Assembly (NCBI RefSeq): GCF_016900315.1 | Contig: NZ_JACSNQ010000008.1 | Span: forward strand, 1-64,000 | Direction of reading: 5' to 3' | Source: Olsenella profusa | GTDB lineage: Bacteria; Actinomycetota; Coriobacteriia; Coriobacteriales; Atopobiaceae | Length of the DNA: 64,000 nucleotides | Shown here: positions 46,798-54,899 of the stretch, one piece after another | Layout of the letters: each line of letters begins with the position of its first letter | How positions within the stretch are numbered: the stretch's first letter is position 1 | Notes under the pieces: model-generated | What the model was told of the DNA's origin: nothing | Databases searched by the model: none | What the model saw: the letters and a program-made list of their open reading frames with translations, nothing else | Program-made: the position numbers and the translations under genes

Positions 46798-47577
46798 CTA
46801 CTCACCGTCCTTCGTGGTCGCGGCGGGCGCGGAGGAGTCGACGGCCGCTGCGGCAGCGCCGTCCTTCTCGCCGTCCGCCGGGGCGCCCGCGCCCGCCAGC
46901 TTGGTGCGCCTGCGCATGAGGCGCCGGTCGAGCACGTTGTAGTAGACGATCGCCACAATCATGGCCACCACGGCCACCGGGATCTGCACCGCGGCAAGGT
47001 CGACGAGGCTCACGTCGTAGCCGAGGCCGGCAAGCGTGCCCTGCACGAGCAGACCGCCCGAGCCGCCCACAAAGAGGACCTGGCCGAAGAACCACGCCAC
47101 GTTGTCGATGCCGGCCGAGATGCCCTTGAGCTCCTCGAGGTGCCTGTCGGAGATCTTCTTGCCGTCACGCTCCACGGCCGCCTGCTCCATCGGCATGATG
47201 ACGGGGCGGACGAAGCCGGCCACGCCACCGAAGTTGACGTTGAAGGCCGCGAAGATCACACGCACCACGCCGTAGGCCGACGCGATGATGCCGGCCGAGG
47301 CGTTCTTGAGCTTGCGGATGAGCGCCGCGGCGGCCTGGCGCAGGCCGTTTCGCTCGAGGGTGCCCGTGATCACGAACGTCATGATGAAGATGCACATGCT
47401 CCGGTTGGAAACGAAGCTCGTGCCGAGGGTATCGAGAAACGACACCGGGTCCATGCCCCCCACCACGGCGGTCACCACGGCGGCCACCATAATGATGAGG
47501 ATCGAGTCGAGCTTGAGCGCAAACCCGACCACGACGATGACGATTCCCAGCAGCTTGAGAAGCTCTGCGGGATCCAT
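46798..47577 (-). CDS. 5-oxoproline transporter, DUF969 family subunit
   Basis: 259-residue membrane protein: MDPAELLKLLGIVIVVVGFA, LKLDSILIIMVAAVVTAVVG, FIMTFVITGTLERNGLRQAA, NVNFGGVAGFVRPVIMPMEQ and WFFGQVLFVGGSGGLLVQGT are the DUF969 pattern. An Ala/Asp-rich C-terminal tail of ~30 residues is cytoplasmic and probably disordered. GAAGGAGGACGA precedes the ATG. First gene of the predicted DUF969-DUF979-pcp operon. Confidence 0.85.
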   Translation of the reverse strand: MDPAELLKLLGIVIVVVGFALKLDSILIIMVAAVVTAVVGGMDPVSFLDTLGTSFVSNRSMCIFIMTFVITGTLERNGLRQAAAALIRKLKNASAGIIASAYGVVRVIFAAFNVNFGGVAGFVRPVIMPMEQAAVERDGKKISDRHLEELKGISAGIDNVAWFFGQVLFVGGSGGLLVQGTLAGLGYDVSLVDLAAVQIPVAVVAMIVAIVYYNVLDRRLMRRRTKLAGAGAPADGEKDGAAAAAVDSSAPAATTKDGE

Positions 47578-47948
47578 TCGTCCTCCTTCTTACCTGAAAA
47601 CCCACTTACCTGAAAACCCAACAATAGGTAGGTATCCTATACAAGTGACGCCGCGGCGCCAGGGAACGTGCGGAAACGGAAACATGGGCGGCACCAATGC
47701 CACCGGCTGGCGGTGAGCGGCGGACGACGCGGCGGCAAGAAGAACCCGGGGGCCGGGGGCCGGGCGACTGGTGCGGCCGCGCCGGAGTCGAGCGGCCACC
47801 GCAGGTCCTTCTCGCGAGGACCGAGCCGCTGCCGCAGGTCCTTCTCGCCAGCGCTGACGCGGCCCTTGCACACGCCCGGGCGCACTTGTCGTAAGCTAGG
47901 CCTGAAGACCCGCCGCCGGCTCCGTGCCGGCCCCACGAAGGAGCGCCC
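47578..47948. other. Divergent control region between the DUF969 and serine ammonia-lyase genes
   Basis: 371 bp without a gene. It holds the 16-bp tandem repeat at 47589-47620, an AT-rich ATAGGTAGGTATCCTATAC (47624-47642) that could hold a minus-strand promoter, and two CCGCAGGTCCTTCTCGC repeats near 47800 and 47833 that are variants of the window-wide motif. No riboswitch recognised. Confidence 0.5.
47589..47620 (-). repeat. 16-bp tandem repeat in the DUF969 leader
   Basis: Two perfect copies of CTTACCTGAAAACCCA (47589-47604, 47605-47620) immediately upstream of the DUF969 ribosome site. On the transcript this reads TGGGTTTTCAGGTAAG twice. Could be an operator or a replication slip product. 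Confidence 0.75.
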
Positions 47949-49550
47949 ATGTCAGCCACGCCGCAGACCCTCGCCACCACCTCGGCCTTCGAGGTGCTCG
48001 GCCCCGTGATGGTGGGGCCCTCCTCCTCCCACACCGCCGGCGCCCTGCGCTGCGCGCGCGTGGCGGCCTCGCTTCTGGAGGGGCGCGTGGTGCACGTGCG
48101 CTTCACGCTGTGGAACTCCTTCGCCCACACCTACCACGGCCACGGCACCGATCGCGCGCTCGTGGCGGGCATCCTCGGGCTCGACACCGACGACGAGCGG
48201 ATCCGCGACGCCTTTGACCTGGCGCGCGAGGCCGGGCTGGACTTCTCCTTCACGACCGCCCCCGACGACGCCTCCGTCCACCCCAACACCGTGGACATCG
48301 ACATGGAGGACGAGGGCGGCGCCCGCTGCCAGGTGCGCGGCGAGAGCCTCGGCGGCGGCAAGATGCGCATCAGCCGCATCGACGGGGTGGGCGTGGACAT
48401 CACCGGCGCCTACACCACGCTCTTCGTGGCGCACCGCGACGCGCCGGGACTTCTGGCGTCGCTCACCCACCTGCTCGCGATGGCCGAGGTCAACATCGCC
48501 TTCCTGCGCACCTACCGCACCGAGCAGGGCGGCCAGGCCTACTCCGTCTTCGAGACCGACGGCGCGCCGGACGACTCCGTGCTGCCGATGGTGCGCCGCC
48601 TGCGCGACGTGAACTTCGCCACCTTCATCCGGGTGCCGGGCTCCATGGCGGCGGCGCCCGGCGTCACGGCAGAGGAGCTCTTCGACGACGGGGCGCAGCT
48701 GCTTGCCGCCTGCGCCGAGCGCGGGCTCTCCATCGGCGGCGTGATGGAGCTGCGCGAGCGCGGGCTCACCGGCCGGGAGGCGGCCGAGGCGTCCATGCGC
48801 CGGGTGATCGAGGTCATGCGCGCGGAGACGAGCGAGCCCATCGAGCGGCCGGCGCGCTCGCTCGGCGGCTTCATCGGCGGCGAGGCGCGCGCCGTGAGCG
48901 AGGGGGCCGCGCGCTGGGCGGGCCCGCTCATGGGGGACGTGCAGACACAGGCGGTGGCCCGCGCGATGGCGGTGCTCGAGCGCTCCGCGGCGATGGGCGT
49001 GATCGTGGCCGCACCGACGGCGGGCTCGGCGGGCGTGGTCCCGGGCTGCGTGCTCGCCGTGGCCGACGCGGTCGACGCCGGCGAGAAGGACGTGGCGTCG
49101 GCGCTCTGGTGCGCCGCCGCGGTGGGCCTCAACATCCAGACGCACGCGTGCGTGGCCGGGGCCGAGGGCGGCTGCCAGGCAGAGGTGGGCAGCGCGTCGG
49201 CGATGGCCGCGGCGGCGCTCGTGGAGCTTCTGGGCGGCACGCCGGAGGTGGCGCTGACGGCGGCCTCCCTTGCGATCTCCAACCTGCTGGGGCTCGTGTG
49301 TGACCCGGTGGGCGGCCTCGTGGAGGTGCCCTGCCAGGCGAGAAACGCCATCGGCGTGGCGGCCGCCTTCTCCGCGGCCCAGCTCGCCCTCTCCGGTGTG
49401 AGGTCGCTCGTGCCGTTTGACGAGGTGGTCCGCGCGATGGCCGAGGTGGGCCGCGCGCTGCCGGCCACGCTGCGCGAGACGGCGGCCGGCGGGCTTGCCG
49501 CCACGCCGAGCGCGCGGGCGGCCTGCACGCGCTGCGCCGGGTGCGCGTAG
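47949..49550 (+). CDS. sdaA: L-serine ammonia-lyase, fused beta-alpha form
   Basis: 533-residue iron-sulfur enzyme converting L-serine to pyruvate and ammonia. Residues ~10-240 are the beta part (EVLGPVMVGPSSSHTAGALR; an ACT-like module LFVAHRDAPGLLASLTHLLA). Residues ~245-530 are the alpha part: GVIVAAPTAGSAGVVPGCVL, NIQTHACVAGAEGGCQAEVG and LVCDPVGGLVEVPCQARNAI supply the cluster cysteines. Single-chain forms occur in many Gram-positives and enterobacteria. AAGGAG precedes the ATG. Fits amino-acid fermentation. Confidence 0.95.
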   Translation: MSATPQTLATTSAFEVLGPVMVGPSSSHTAGALRCARVAASLLEGRVVHVRFTLWNSFAHTYHGHGTDRALVAGILGLDTDDERIRDAFDLAREAGLDFSFTTAPDDASVHPNTVDIDMEDEGGARCQVRGESLGGGKMRISRIDGVGVDITGAYTTLFVAHRDAPGLLASLTHLLAMAEVNIAFLRTYRTEQGGQAYSVFETDGAPDDSVLPMVRRLRDVNFATFIRVPGSMAAAPGVTAEELFDDGAQLLAACAERGLSIGGVMELRERGLTGREAAEASMRRVIEVMRAETSEPIERPARSLGGFIGGEARAVSEGAARWAGPLMGDVQTQAVARAMAVLERSAAMGVIVAAPTAGSAGVVPGCVLAVADAVDAGEKDVASALWCAAAVGLNIQTHACVAGAEGGCQAEVGSASAMAAAALVELLGGTPEVALTAASLAISNLLGLVCDPVGGLVEVPCQARNAIGVAAAFSAAQLALSGVRSLVPFDEVVRAMAEVGRALPATLRETAAGGLAATPSARAACTRCAGCA

Positions 49551-49653
49551 GTTCGGCGCGGGCGCGGCGGGCCTGAGGTTCTTCTCGCCGGGCGGGCCGT
49601 GTCGAGCTGCGACGTTTCACATCGGGCACGTCGTCCCACGTCGGGCACCGTCG

Positions 49654-49970
49654 GGCACCGTTTTCGGACGGTCTGTTGACTAGTTTCGTCCGGAAACAGT
49701 GCGCGGTCCGGAGGCCGCACTGTTGTTGGACGGTCTGGAGCCGAATTCCGTCCGCAGACGGTGCGCGACCTACGCGGCCGATCGTCAACACTGTTTCCGG
49801 ACGGTCTGCGTCCCAATTTCGACCGGAAACGGTACGTGACCTACGCGGCCGGCCGGGGGCACCGTTTTCGGACGGTCTGTGGCCCGATTCCGTCCAGAAA
49901 CGGTGCGCGGTCCGGAGGCCGCACTGTTGTTGGACGGTCTGGAGCCGGATTCCGTCCAGAAATGGTGCGC
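49654..49970 (-). repeat. Tandem hairpin array, five units (family A, inverted orientation)
   Basis: Five units at about 49654-49704, 49715-49766, 49786-49837, 49858-49908 and 49919-49970. Consensus CACCGTTTTCGGACGGTCTG ... TTCGTCCGGAAACRGTGCGC. By the asymmetric centre (GACGGTCTG ... TTCGTCC) they are the reverse complement of the 44661-44957 array. Units 2 and 5 are almost identical including the preceding GGTCCGGAGGC, so a local duplication occurred. It sits between convergent sdaA and the kinase-like gene, with GTTCTTCTCGCC at 49578-49589 beside it. Confidence 0.85.
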
Positions 49971-50022
49971 AGCCGCCCGCAGGCGGCGCGCAGCCAGGCA
50001 AGACGCAGCCCCAGGGCGCCCC

Positions 50023-50715
50023 CTACCCGCGGCGGGCGAGGGCCTCGAGCTTGGCGCGGTACGCCGCCTCGATGATCTCGCAGCAGCCCTCGCGCCCGAA
50101 CGCCGAGCGGTCCACAACGAGGTTCTTGTGGTCGTGAAGCAGGCACTTGCCGGCGGAGTAGCGCTTGTAGAACGCCTCGCGCTCGCGCTGGCGCTGCTTG
50201 ACGAGGCGCGCGCCCTTGGCCTTGGTGAGCCCGCGCTTGGCGCGCACGATCTCCACGCGGTCCTCGAAGGGCGCCGTCACGAGCACGGAGACCAGGTTGG
50301 GGTTGCCGCGCAGGATGTACTCCGAGAGACGCCCCACGATGATGCAGCTGCGTGAGTTGCCAAGGTCGGTGATCACGCGCGCCACGGCGTCGAAGAGCTC
50401 GTCTGAGCGGGTGCGCGCGTCCACGCGGTCGGGCAGGAAGGCGCCCGCCTCGGCCGCCGGGCGCTCGTCGTAGGCGGCGAGGTCATCGACGGTGGCGCCC
50501 CCGCGCAGCGCCGCGCGGACCAGGATCTCGTTGTCGTAGAGGGGGATGCCGAGGCGCACGGAGAGCATCTTGCCAATCTCGTGGCCCTCGGCGCCGAAGT
50601 CGCGCGCGATGGTGATGACCACCGGGTCGATGCGGGCGGGGGCCTGCGTCTCGGAGGGCTCCGGGGCGGCGCTGCCGGCGGGCGCGCCTTCGGGGGCTGT
50701 GGGCTGCATGGTCAT
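50023..50715 (-). CDS. Cytidylate kinase-like family protein
   Basis: 230-residue P-loop kinase-like protein. The N-terminal ~35 residues are Pro/Ala/Glu-rich, then PVVITIARDFGAEGHEIGKM replaces a classic P-loop, followed by LGIPLYDNEILVRAALRGGA, SCIIVGRLSEYILRGNPNLV and a lid-like basic helix RLVKQRQREREAFYKRYSAG. This is the cytidylate-kinase-like group (AAA/Cmk2-type) whose substrate is unknown, distinct from the essential Cmk. ATG 50715 has GGAGGATCC upstream. It is last in the direction of the Glu-type ABC operon. Confidence 0.8.
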   Translation of the reverse strand: MTMQPTAPEGAPAGSAAPEPSETQAPARIDPVVITIARDFGAEGHEIGKMLSVRLGIPLYDNEILVRAALRGGATVDDLAAYDERPAAEAGAFLPDRVDARTRSDELFDAVARVITDLGNSRSCIIVGRLSEYILRGNPNLVSVLVTAPFEDRVEIVRAKRGLTKAKGARLVKQRQREREAFYKRYSAGKCLLHDHKNLVVDRSAFGREGCCEIIEAAYRAKLEALARRG

Positions 50716-50844
50716 GGATCCTCCCTTTGGGTTGGGGCGGACGGGACTCGGCGGACGAACGCGGGGCGCGCCGGACGGGCGCGGCGGGCGGACGGGGCGC
50801 ACCAGACGGACACGACAGGCGAGAAGAACGGGCGAACCGCTCCC

Positions 50845-51492
50845 CTACGCCGCCACCAGACGGCGCTGGTAGGCGCGCACCAGAAGCGAGATGCCGAAGT
50901 TCAGCGCAAAGTACAGCAGGAACACGAAGCCGTACAGCAGGAGCACCTGGTTGAGGTTGGTGGTGTAGCCCATCACGACCTTGGCCGAGAACATGAACTC
51001 GGCGACGTTGATGCCCGCGAGGTACGAGGAGTCCTTGATGACCGTGGTGCACTGGCTGAAGAGCGCAGGGATGATGGTGCGGAAGGTCTGCGGCAGGATG
51101 ACGTAGCGCATCGTCGAGAAGAACCCGAAGCCCTGGCTCTGCGCGGCCTCGAACTGGCTCTTGGGAATCGAGTTGAAGCCGCCGCGGACGATCTCGGCAA
51201 TGACCGCGGAGGTGAAGATCGTGAACGCCAGCACCGAGACGAAGACGTCGGAGCCCTTGACCGTGAAGTAGATGAAGAGGATCCACAGCAGGTTCGGCGT
51301 GCAGCGGAAGAGCTCGATGTAGCCCGAGACGATCCAGCGGAAGATGCTGAGCCTCCCCCGGCAGAACTGCTTGACCATGGCCAGGACGGTGCCCAGGATG
51401 ATCGAGAACACGATGGCCAGGGCAGAGATCTCAAGCGTCTTGACGAAGCCCGCCAGGATGAAGGTGACGTTGGCCTGGGTAAAGATCTCCAT
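50845..51492 (-). CDS. Glutamate/amino-acid ABC transporter permease (GluD-like)
   Basis: 215-residue permease: VTFILAGFVKTLEISALAIV, ELFRCTPNLLWILFIYFTVK, and the EAA loop EAAQSQGFGFFSTMRYVILP. Two permeases form the membrane channel. GGAGGCG precedes the ATG, 4 nt past the stop of the other permease. Confidence 0.9.
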   Translation of the reverse strand: MEIFTQANVTFILAGFVKTLEISALAIVFSIILGTVLAMVKQFCRGRLSIFRWIVSGYIELFRCTPNLLWILFIYFTVKGSDVFVSVLAFTIFTSAVIAEIVRGGFNSIPKSQFEAAQSQGFGFFSTMRYVILPQTFRTIIPALFSQCTTVIKDSSYLAGINVAEFMFSAKVVMGYTTNLNQVLLLYGFVFLLYFALNFGISLLVRAYQRRLVAA

Positions 51493-51496
51493 GAGT

Positions 51497-52243
51497 CTAC
51501 GCCTCCTTCACGGGCTCGGGGGTGATGCCGGGGATGACCTTGGCACGCGGCTTGCGCTTGGCTCGCTTCTCCAGGTACTGGACGAGAAGGGCCAGCGGGA
51601 AGCAGATGATGAAGTACAGCACGCACGCCATGATGTAGCCCTGCAGGTAGCCGTAGGTCGACACGAAGTTGTCGGCGTTGTACATGAGGTCGCCGCCGGC
51701 GATGAGGGCCAGGACCGACGTGTTCTTGACGAGGTTGAGCGCCTGGTTGCAGAGCGGGGGCAGGATCACCTTGAAGGTCTGCGGCAGGATGATGTACGCG
51801 TAGGCCTGCGGACGCGTGAAGCCCTGGCTGCGGGCCGCCTCCATCTGGCCGCGGGGGACGCTCTCGATGCCGGTGCGGATGACCTCGGAGACGTAGGCCG
51901 CGTGGTAGAGGCCCACACCCACCGCGCCGATCACGAACGACGAGATGCGCACCGGGCTCGGGGCGCCCGTGAGCGCCTGGAGGACGCGCGGGCCCGCCAT
52001 GTAGTAGAAGAAGACCTGCACGGGCAGGGGCGTGTTCTGGAAGAACTCCACGTACACGCGGCTCACGGCGCGCAGCACGCGCGAGCGCGTCGTGGAGAAG
52101 ACGCCGAGGATCGTCCCCAGCACCAGCGATATGACCAGGCCCACGACGACGACCTGCAGCGTGAAGAGGAAGCCGTCCCAAAACGGCCCCATGCTGTCAA
52201 GCGTTATGGTCCATCGCCGGGCGTCGAACAAGCCGTCGAGCAT
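51497..52243 (-). CDS. Glutamate/amino-acid ABC transporter permease (GluC-like)
   Basis: 248-residue permease: FTLQVVVVGLVISLVLGTIL, EFFQNTPLPVQVFFYYMAGP and the EAA loop EAARSQGFTRPQAYAYIILP. The C-terminal tail is basic. Upstream is a hairpin after the binding-protein gene. GGGAGGGGC precedes ATG 52243. Gene order ATPase-SBP-permease-permease matches gluABCD of Corynebacterium, so glutamate or glutamine is the likely substrate. Confidence 0.9.
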   Translation of the reverse strand: MLDGLFDARRWTITLDSMGPFWDGFLFTLQVVVVGLVISLVLGTILGVFSTTRSRVLRAVSRVYVEFFQNTPLPVQVFFYYMAGPRVLQALTGAPSPVRISSFVIGAVGVGLYHAAYVSEVIRTGIESVPRGQMEAARSQGFTRPQAYAYIILPQTFKVILPPLCNQALNLVKNTSVLALIAGGDLMYNADNFVSTYGYLQGYIMACVLYFIICFPLALLVQYLEKRAKRKPRAKVIPGITPEPVKEA

Positions 52244-52341
52244 GCGTGCCCCTCCCGAATGACGTGTGTCCTACCTCGCCGCGGCCCGCACGTCGTGCCC
52301 GGGCCGCGCCTGACCGCCGGGGCATGCAAGAGCCCGGCAGC

Positions 52342-52375
52342 AGCCCCGGCCCGCCGCAAGCGAGGGGCCGGGGCT
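52342..52375 (-). other. Intra-operon hairpin after the binding-protein gene
   Basis: Perfect 11-bp stem AGCCCCGGCCC (52342-52352) / GGGCCGGGGCT (52365-52375) starting 17 nt after the binding-protein stop, no T-run. Same layout as the hairpin at 2654-2687 in the other importer. Confidence 0.6.
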
Positions 52376-52391
52376 CCGTGTGCTGGAAAGC

Positions 52392-53255
52392 CTACGCGCT
52401 GGCGCCGAGCCAGGTCTGGATCTCCTCGTCCATCCAGCCGTTGTCGAGGAGCTCGTTGACGGTGTCGTCCACCACGGCGCTGAGGTCGGAGCCCTTCTTG
52501 GTGGCCACGCCGTACTCCTGCGTGCCGAACTCGATCTCGGGCTGGACGAGCTCCTTCTGGTCGTTCATGTAGGTGTTGAGCGTCGAGCGGTCCATGGCAA
52601 AGGCGTCGACGTTGCCGGACTCGAGGGCCGAGTTGATCGACGGGTAGTCCGGGTACTCCTGGAAGGTCGGCGTGGCGCTGATCTCCTGATCGGAGAGCAT
52701 CTGGGTCACGGCGTCCTTGGTCGTGGAGCCCTGGGAGACGCCGATGATCTTGCCGTCGAGGTCCGCCATCGAGGTGATGCCGGAGCTCTTCATGACCATG
52801 ATGCCCACCGAGTCGGTGCGGTACGGGGTCGAGAAGTCGTAGTCCTCCTGGCGCTCCGGGGTGATGGTGTAGGTGGCGACGATGACGTCGAGGGTGTCGT
52901 TGTCGATGAGCGGGCCGCGCGTCTTGGGCGTGACGGCCGTGAACTCGCAGAGGCCCTGCTCCTTGGCCTCGTCGTAGGTGACGTCGAGGACGGCGGCCGC
53001 GAGCTGGTAGCAGAGGTCGATCTCCAGGCCCTCGTACTGGTTGGTCTCGGTGTTGAGGAAGCCGTAGCCCAGGACGTCCTGCTTGACGCCGCAGGCGAGC
53101 TTGCCGCGGTCCTTGATGGCAGCGAGCTTGGAGCCGGAGTCGTCGGAGCCGCCCTCGCCGGAGCCGGAGTCGCTGCAGCCAACGAGGCCGAGGCCGGCAA
53201 CGGAGGCCAGGGCGCCAAAGGCGCCGAGGAACTGGCGACGAGTCATGTCCTTCAT
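52392..53255 (-). CDS. Glutamate-type ABC transporter substrate-binding lipoprotein (Tat leader)
   Basis: 287-residue family-3 binding protein. The leader has TRRQFLG (Tat-type twin Arg) and lipobox LVGC, then a Ser/Gly-rich linker. Mature motifs: GKLACGVKQDVLGYGFLNTE, YEGLEIDLCYQLAAAVLDVT and FAVTPKTRGPLIDNDTLDVI-type strand (AVTPKTRGPLIDNDTLDVIV) are of the glutamate/aspartate-binding group. It delivers ligand to the two permeases downstream. Confidence 0.9.
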   Translation of the reverse strand: MKDMTRRQFLGAFGALASVAGLGLVGCSDSGSGEGGSDDSGSKLAAIKDRGKLACGVKQDVLGYGFLNTETNQYEGLEIDLCYQLAAAVLDVTYDEAKEQGLCEFTAVTPKTRGPLIDNDTLDVIVATYTITPERQEDYDFSTPYRTDSVGIMVMKSSGITSMADLDGKIIGVSQGSTTKDAVTQMLSDQEISATPTFQEYPDYPSINSALESGNVDAFAMDRSTLNTYMNDQKELVQPEIEFGTQEYGVATKKGSDLSAVVDDTVNELLDNGWMDEEIQTWLGASA

Positions 53256-53353
53256 GGTGATACCCCTTTCGTCGGTATCTGCTTATCGCCCGCCAGGGGA
53301 CGGGCTCGCTCACCGGCCCGCGCGCGGCGGCCCGGAAATGCGCAGGCTTTTGG

Positions 53354-54085
53354 CTAGTGCAGAATCTTGTTGAGGAACTCCCGGCAGCGCGGGTTCTCCG
53401 GGTTCTCGAAGAAGTGCTCGGGCGTGCCCACCTCGAGGATGCGCCCGTCCTCCATGAAGACCACGCGGTCGGCCACCTGACGGGCAAATCCCATCTCGTG
53501 GGTCACGCAGATCATCGTGATGTTCTCCTGCGCGAGCTCGATCATGACGTCGAGCACCTCCTGAATCATCTCCGGGTCGAGGGCGGAGGTGGGCTCGTCA
53601 AAGAGGATGATCGGCTGCTTGGTGCACATGGCGCGCGCGATGGCGACGCGCTGCTGCTGGCCGCCGGAGAGGTTCTGCGGGTACTCACCGGCCTTCTCGG
53701 CCAGGCCGACGCGCTTGAGCGCCGCCATGGCGGTCGCGTTGGCCTCCTCCTTGGACTTCTTCTGGAGCTTGATCGGGGCGAGCGTGAGGTTGCCGAGCAC
53801 CGTCATGTTGGGATAGAGGTTGAACTGCTGGAACACCATCGAGGAGTACTTGCGGGCCATCTCCAGGTGGTTCTTGCGCGTGAGCTGCGTGCCGTCGATG
53901 GAGACGGTGCCCGAGGTGGGCTCCTCGAGGTAGTTGACGCATCGGATGAGCGTGGACTTGCCCGACCCCGAGGGCCCGATGATGACGACCTTCTCGCCGG
54001 CGGCAACCGTGAGGTTGATGTCCTTGAGTACGTGAAGGTCCCCGAAGTACTTGTTGAGGCCCTTGATTTCGATCATGTCGGCCAT
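53354..54085 (-). CDS. Glutamate-type ABC transporter ATP-binding protein (GluA-like)
   Basis: 243-residue ATPase: Walker [21 protein letters not shown], signature [15 protein letters not shown], Walker [21 protein letters not shown] and [20 protein letters not shown]. First gene of the operon. GGGAGGTAGCG precedes ATG 54085. Very similar in layout to the ATPase at 3932. Confidence 0.93.
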   Translation of the reverse strand: MADMIEIKGLNKYFGDLHVLKDINLTVAAGEKVVIIGPSGSGKSTLIRCVNYLEEPTSGTVSIDGTQLTRKNHLEMARKYSSMVFQQFNLYPNMTVLGNLTLAPIKLQKKSKEEANATAMAALKRVGLAEKAGEYPQNLSGGQQQRVAIARAMCTKQPIILFDEPTSALDPEMIQEVLDVMIELAQENITMICVTHEMGFARQVADRVVFMEDGRILEVGTPEHFFENPENPRCREFLNKILH

Positions 54086-54371
54086 GTGGCGCTACCTCCC
54101 CTTCGGCCGTGCAGGCTTGTGCGCCAGCGGCGGCCGCGGCGCGAGTAACGGCTTTTGACTCTAGCTCATGGCACCCATTCACAGTCATTCTTGATACCGA
54201 GGGGATACAAACGGGTCCCGACCGGAAACACGCAACCTGCGACGAAACCGGGGCGAAACCGCCCTTTTACCGTCCCGCCATCTTCGGGAGACGGGACTGC
54301 GGACCCGCGGACGGGCGGCGCGGGGCTGCATCGGGGCACGACGCCGGGCCGGTACCGCGCGCGGCGGGCGC
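54086..54371. other. Upstream region of the Glu-type importer, no gene
   Basis: About 290 bp between the importer and the tRNA terminator. AT-richer part at 54160-54235. No open frame with a ribosome site and no clear promoter pair; a TAGAGT (minus strand, near 54160) is a weak -10 candidate. Confidence 0.35.
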
Positions 54372-54402
54372 AAAAAAAACCCGGGTCCGTACGGAACCCG
54401 GG
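54372..54402 (-). terminator. tRNA operon terminator
   Basis: On the minus strand CCCGGGTTCCGT pairs with ACGGACCCGGG, then eight T residues (A-run at 54372-54379). It lies 10 nt after the distal tRNA-Glu. Confidence 0.93.
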
Positions 54403-54411
54403 AGCGACGTT

Positions 54412-54488
54412 TGGTAGCCCGTACCAGATTCGAACTGGTGATCTCCGCCTTGAGAGGGCGGCGTCCTGAACCGCTAGACGAACGGGCC
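54412..54488 (-). tRNA. tRNA-Glu (CTC), copy 2 in transcript order
   Basis: Cloverleaf readable on the minus strand: acceptor GGCCCGT/ACGGGCT, D arm CGTCTAGCGG, anticodon stem CCGCC/GGCGG with loop CTCTCAA (anticodon CTC, reads GAG), T loop TTCGAAT, CCA encoded. Identical to the next copy. Confidence 0.95.
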
Positions 54489-54491
54489 AAA

Positions 54492-54568
54492 TGGTAGCCC
54501 GTACCAGATTCGAACTGGTGATCTCCGCCTTGAGAGGGCGGCGTCCTGAACCGCTAGACGAACGGGCC
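54492..54568 (-). tRNA. tRNA-Glu (CTC), copy 1
   Basis: Same 77-nt sequence as the gene at 54412-54488 and only 3 nt apart from it, including encoded CCA and anticodon CTC. Recent tandem duplication or gene conversion keeps them identical. Confidence 0.95.
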
Positions 54569-54591
54569 ACATATGCGATTGAGTGGGCAAA

Positions 54592-54665
54592 TGGCTGGGA
54601 CTGAGAGAGTCGAACTCCCGTTGACGGAACCAGAATCCGCTGTCCTACCACTAGACGAAGTCCCA
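54592..54665 (-). tRNA. tRNA-Gln (CTG)
   Basis: Minus-strand cloverleaf: acceptor TGGGACT/AGTCCCA, D arm TCGTCTAGTGGTAGGAC, anticodon stem GCGGA/TCCGT with loop TTCTGGT (anticodon CTG, reads CAG), T loop TTCGACT, CCA encoded. First gene in the three-tRNA transcript. Confidence 0.95.
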
Positions 54666-54701
54666 ATTTGCCACTTCGAGCGCCTCTCAGCGCGAAGAAG
54701 T

Positions 54702-54730
54702 ACTATACGGGATTCCCCTCTCCCGTGCAA
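54702..54730 (-). promoter_or_regulatory. tRNA operon promoter
   Basis: Minus-strand TTGCAC (54725-54730) and TATAGT (54702-54707) with exactly 17 bp between, ~37 nt before the tRNA-Gln 5' end. The best sigma-70-type promoter in the window. Confidence 0.8.
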
Positions 54731-54899
54731 CCGAGAATTGTGGAGAAGTTTTGCGAAGCCCCCTCAGGCCCGCCCCACGGCGAGAAGGACCCGCAGCGGC
54801 CAGGCCGACGCCGCACAGGCCGGCTGAGCCACGCCGGCCGGTACCGCACGGGACGCCCCCTGTCAGGTCACACCCCGCCAGGTGACGCGTCCCTTTCCC

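Noticed and set aside
47578-47948. Riboswitch or T-box upstream of the serine ammonia-lyase or DUF969 genes
   Set aside because: No conserved T-box sequence, no glycine- or lysine-type core and no terminator/antiterminator pair could be identified.
49685-50001. Open frames across the hairpin arrays at 44.7, 49.7 and 59.6 kb
   Set aside because: Their translations are repeats of the DNA unit and run in several frames at once; they reflect GC-rich repeats without stops, not genes.
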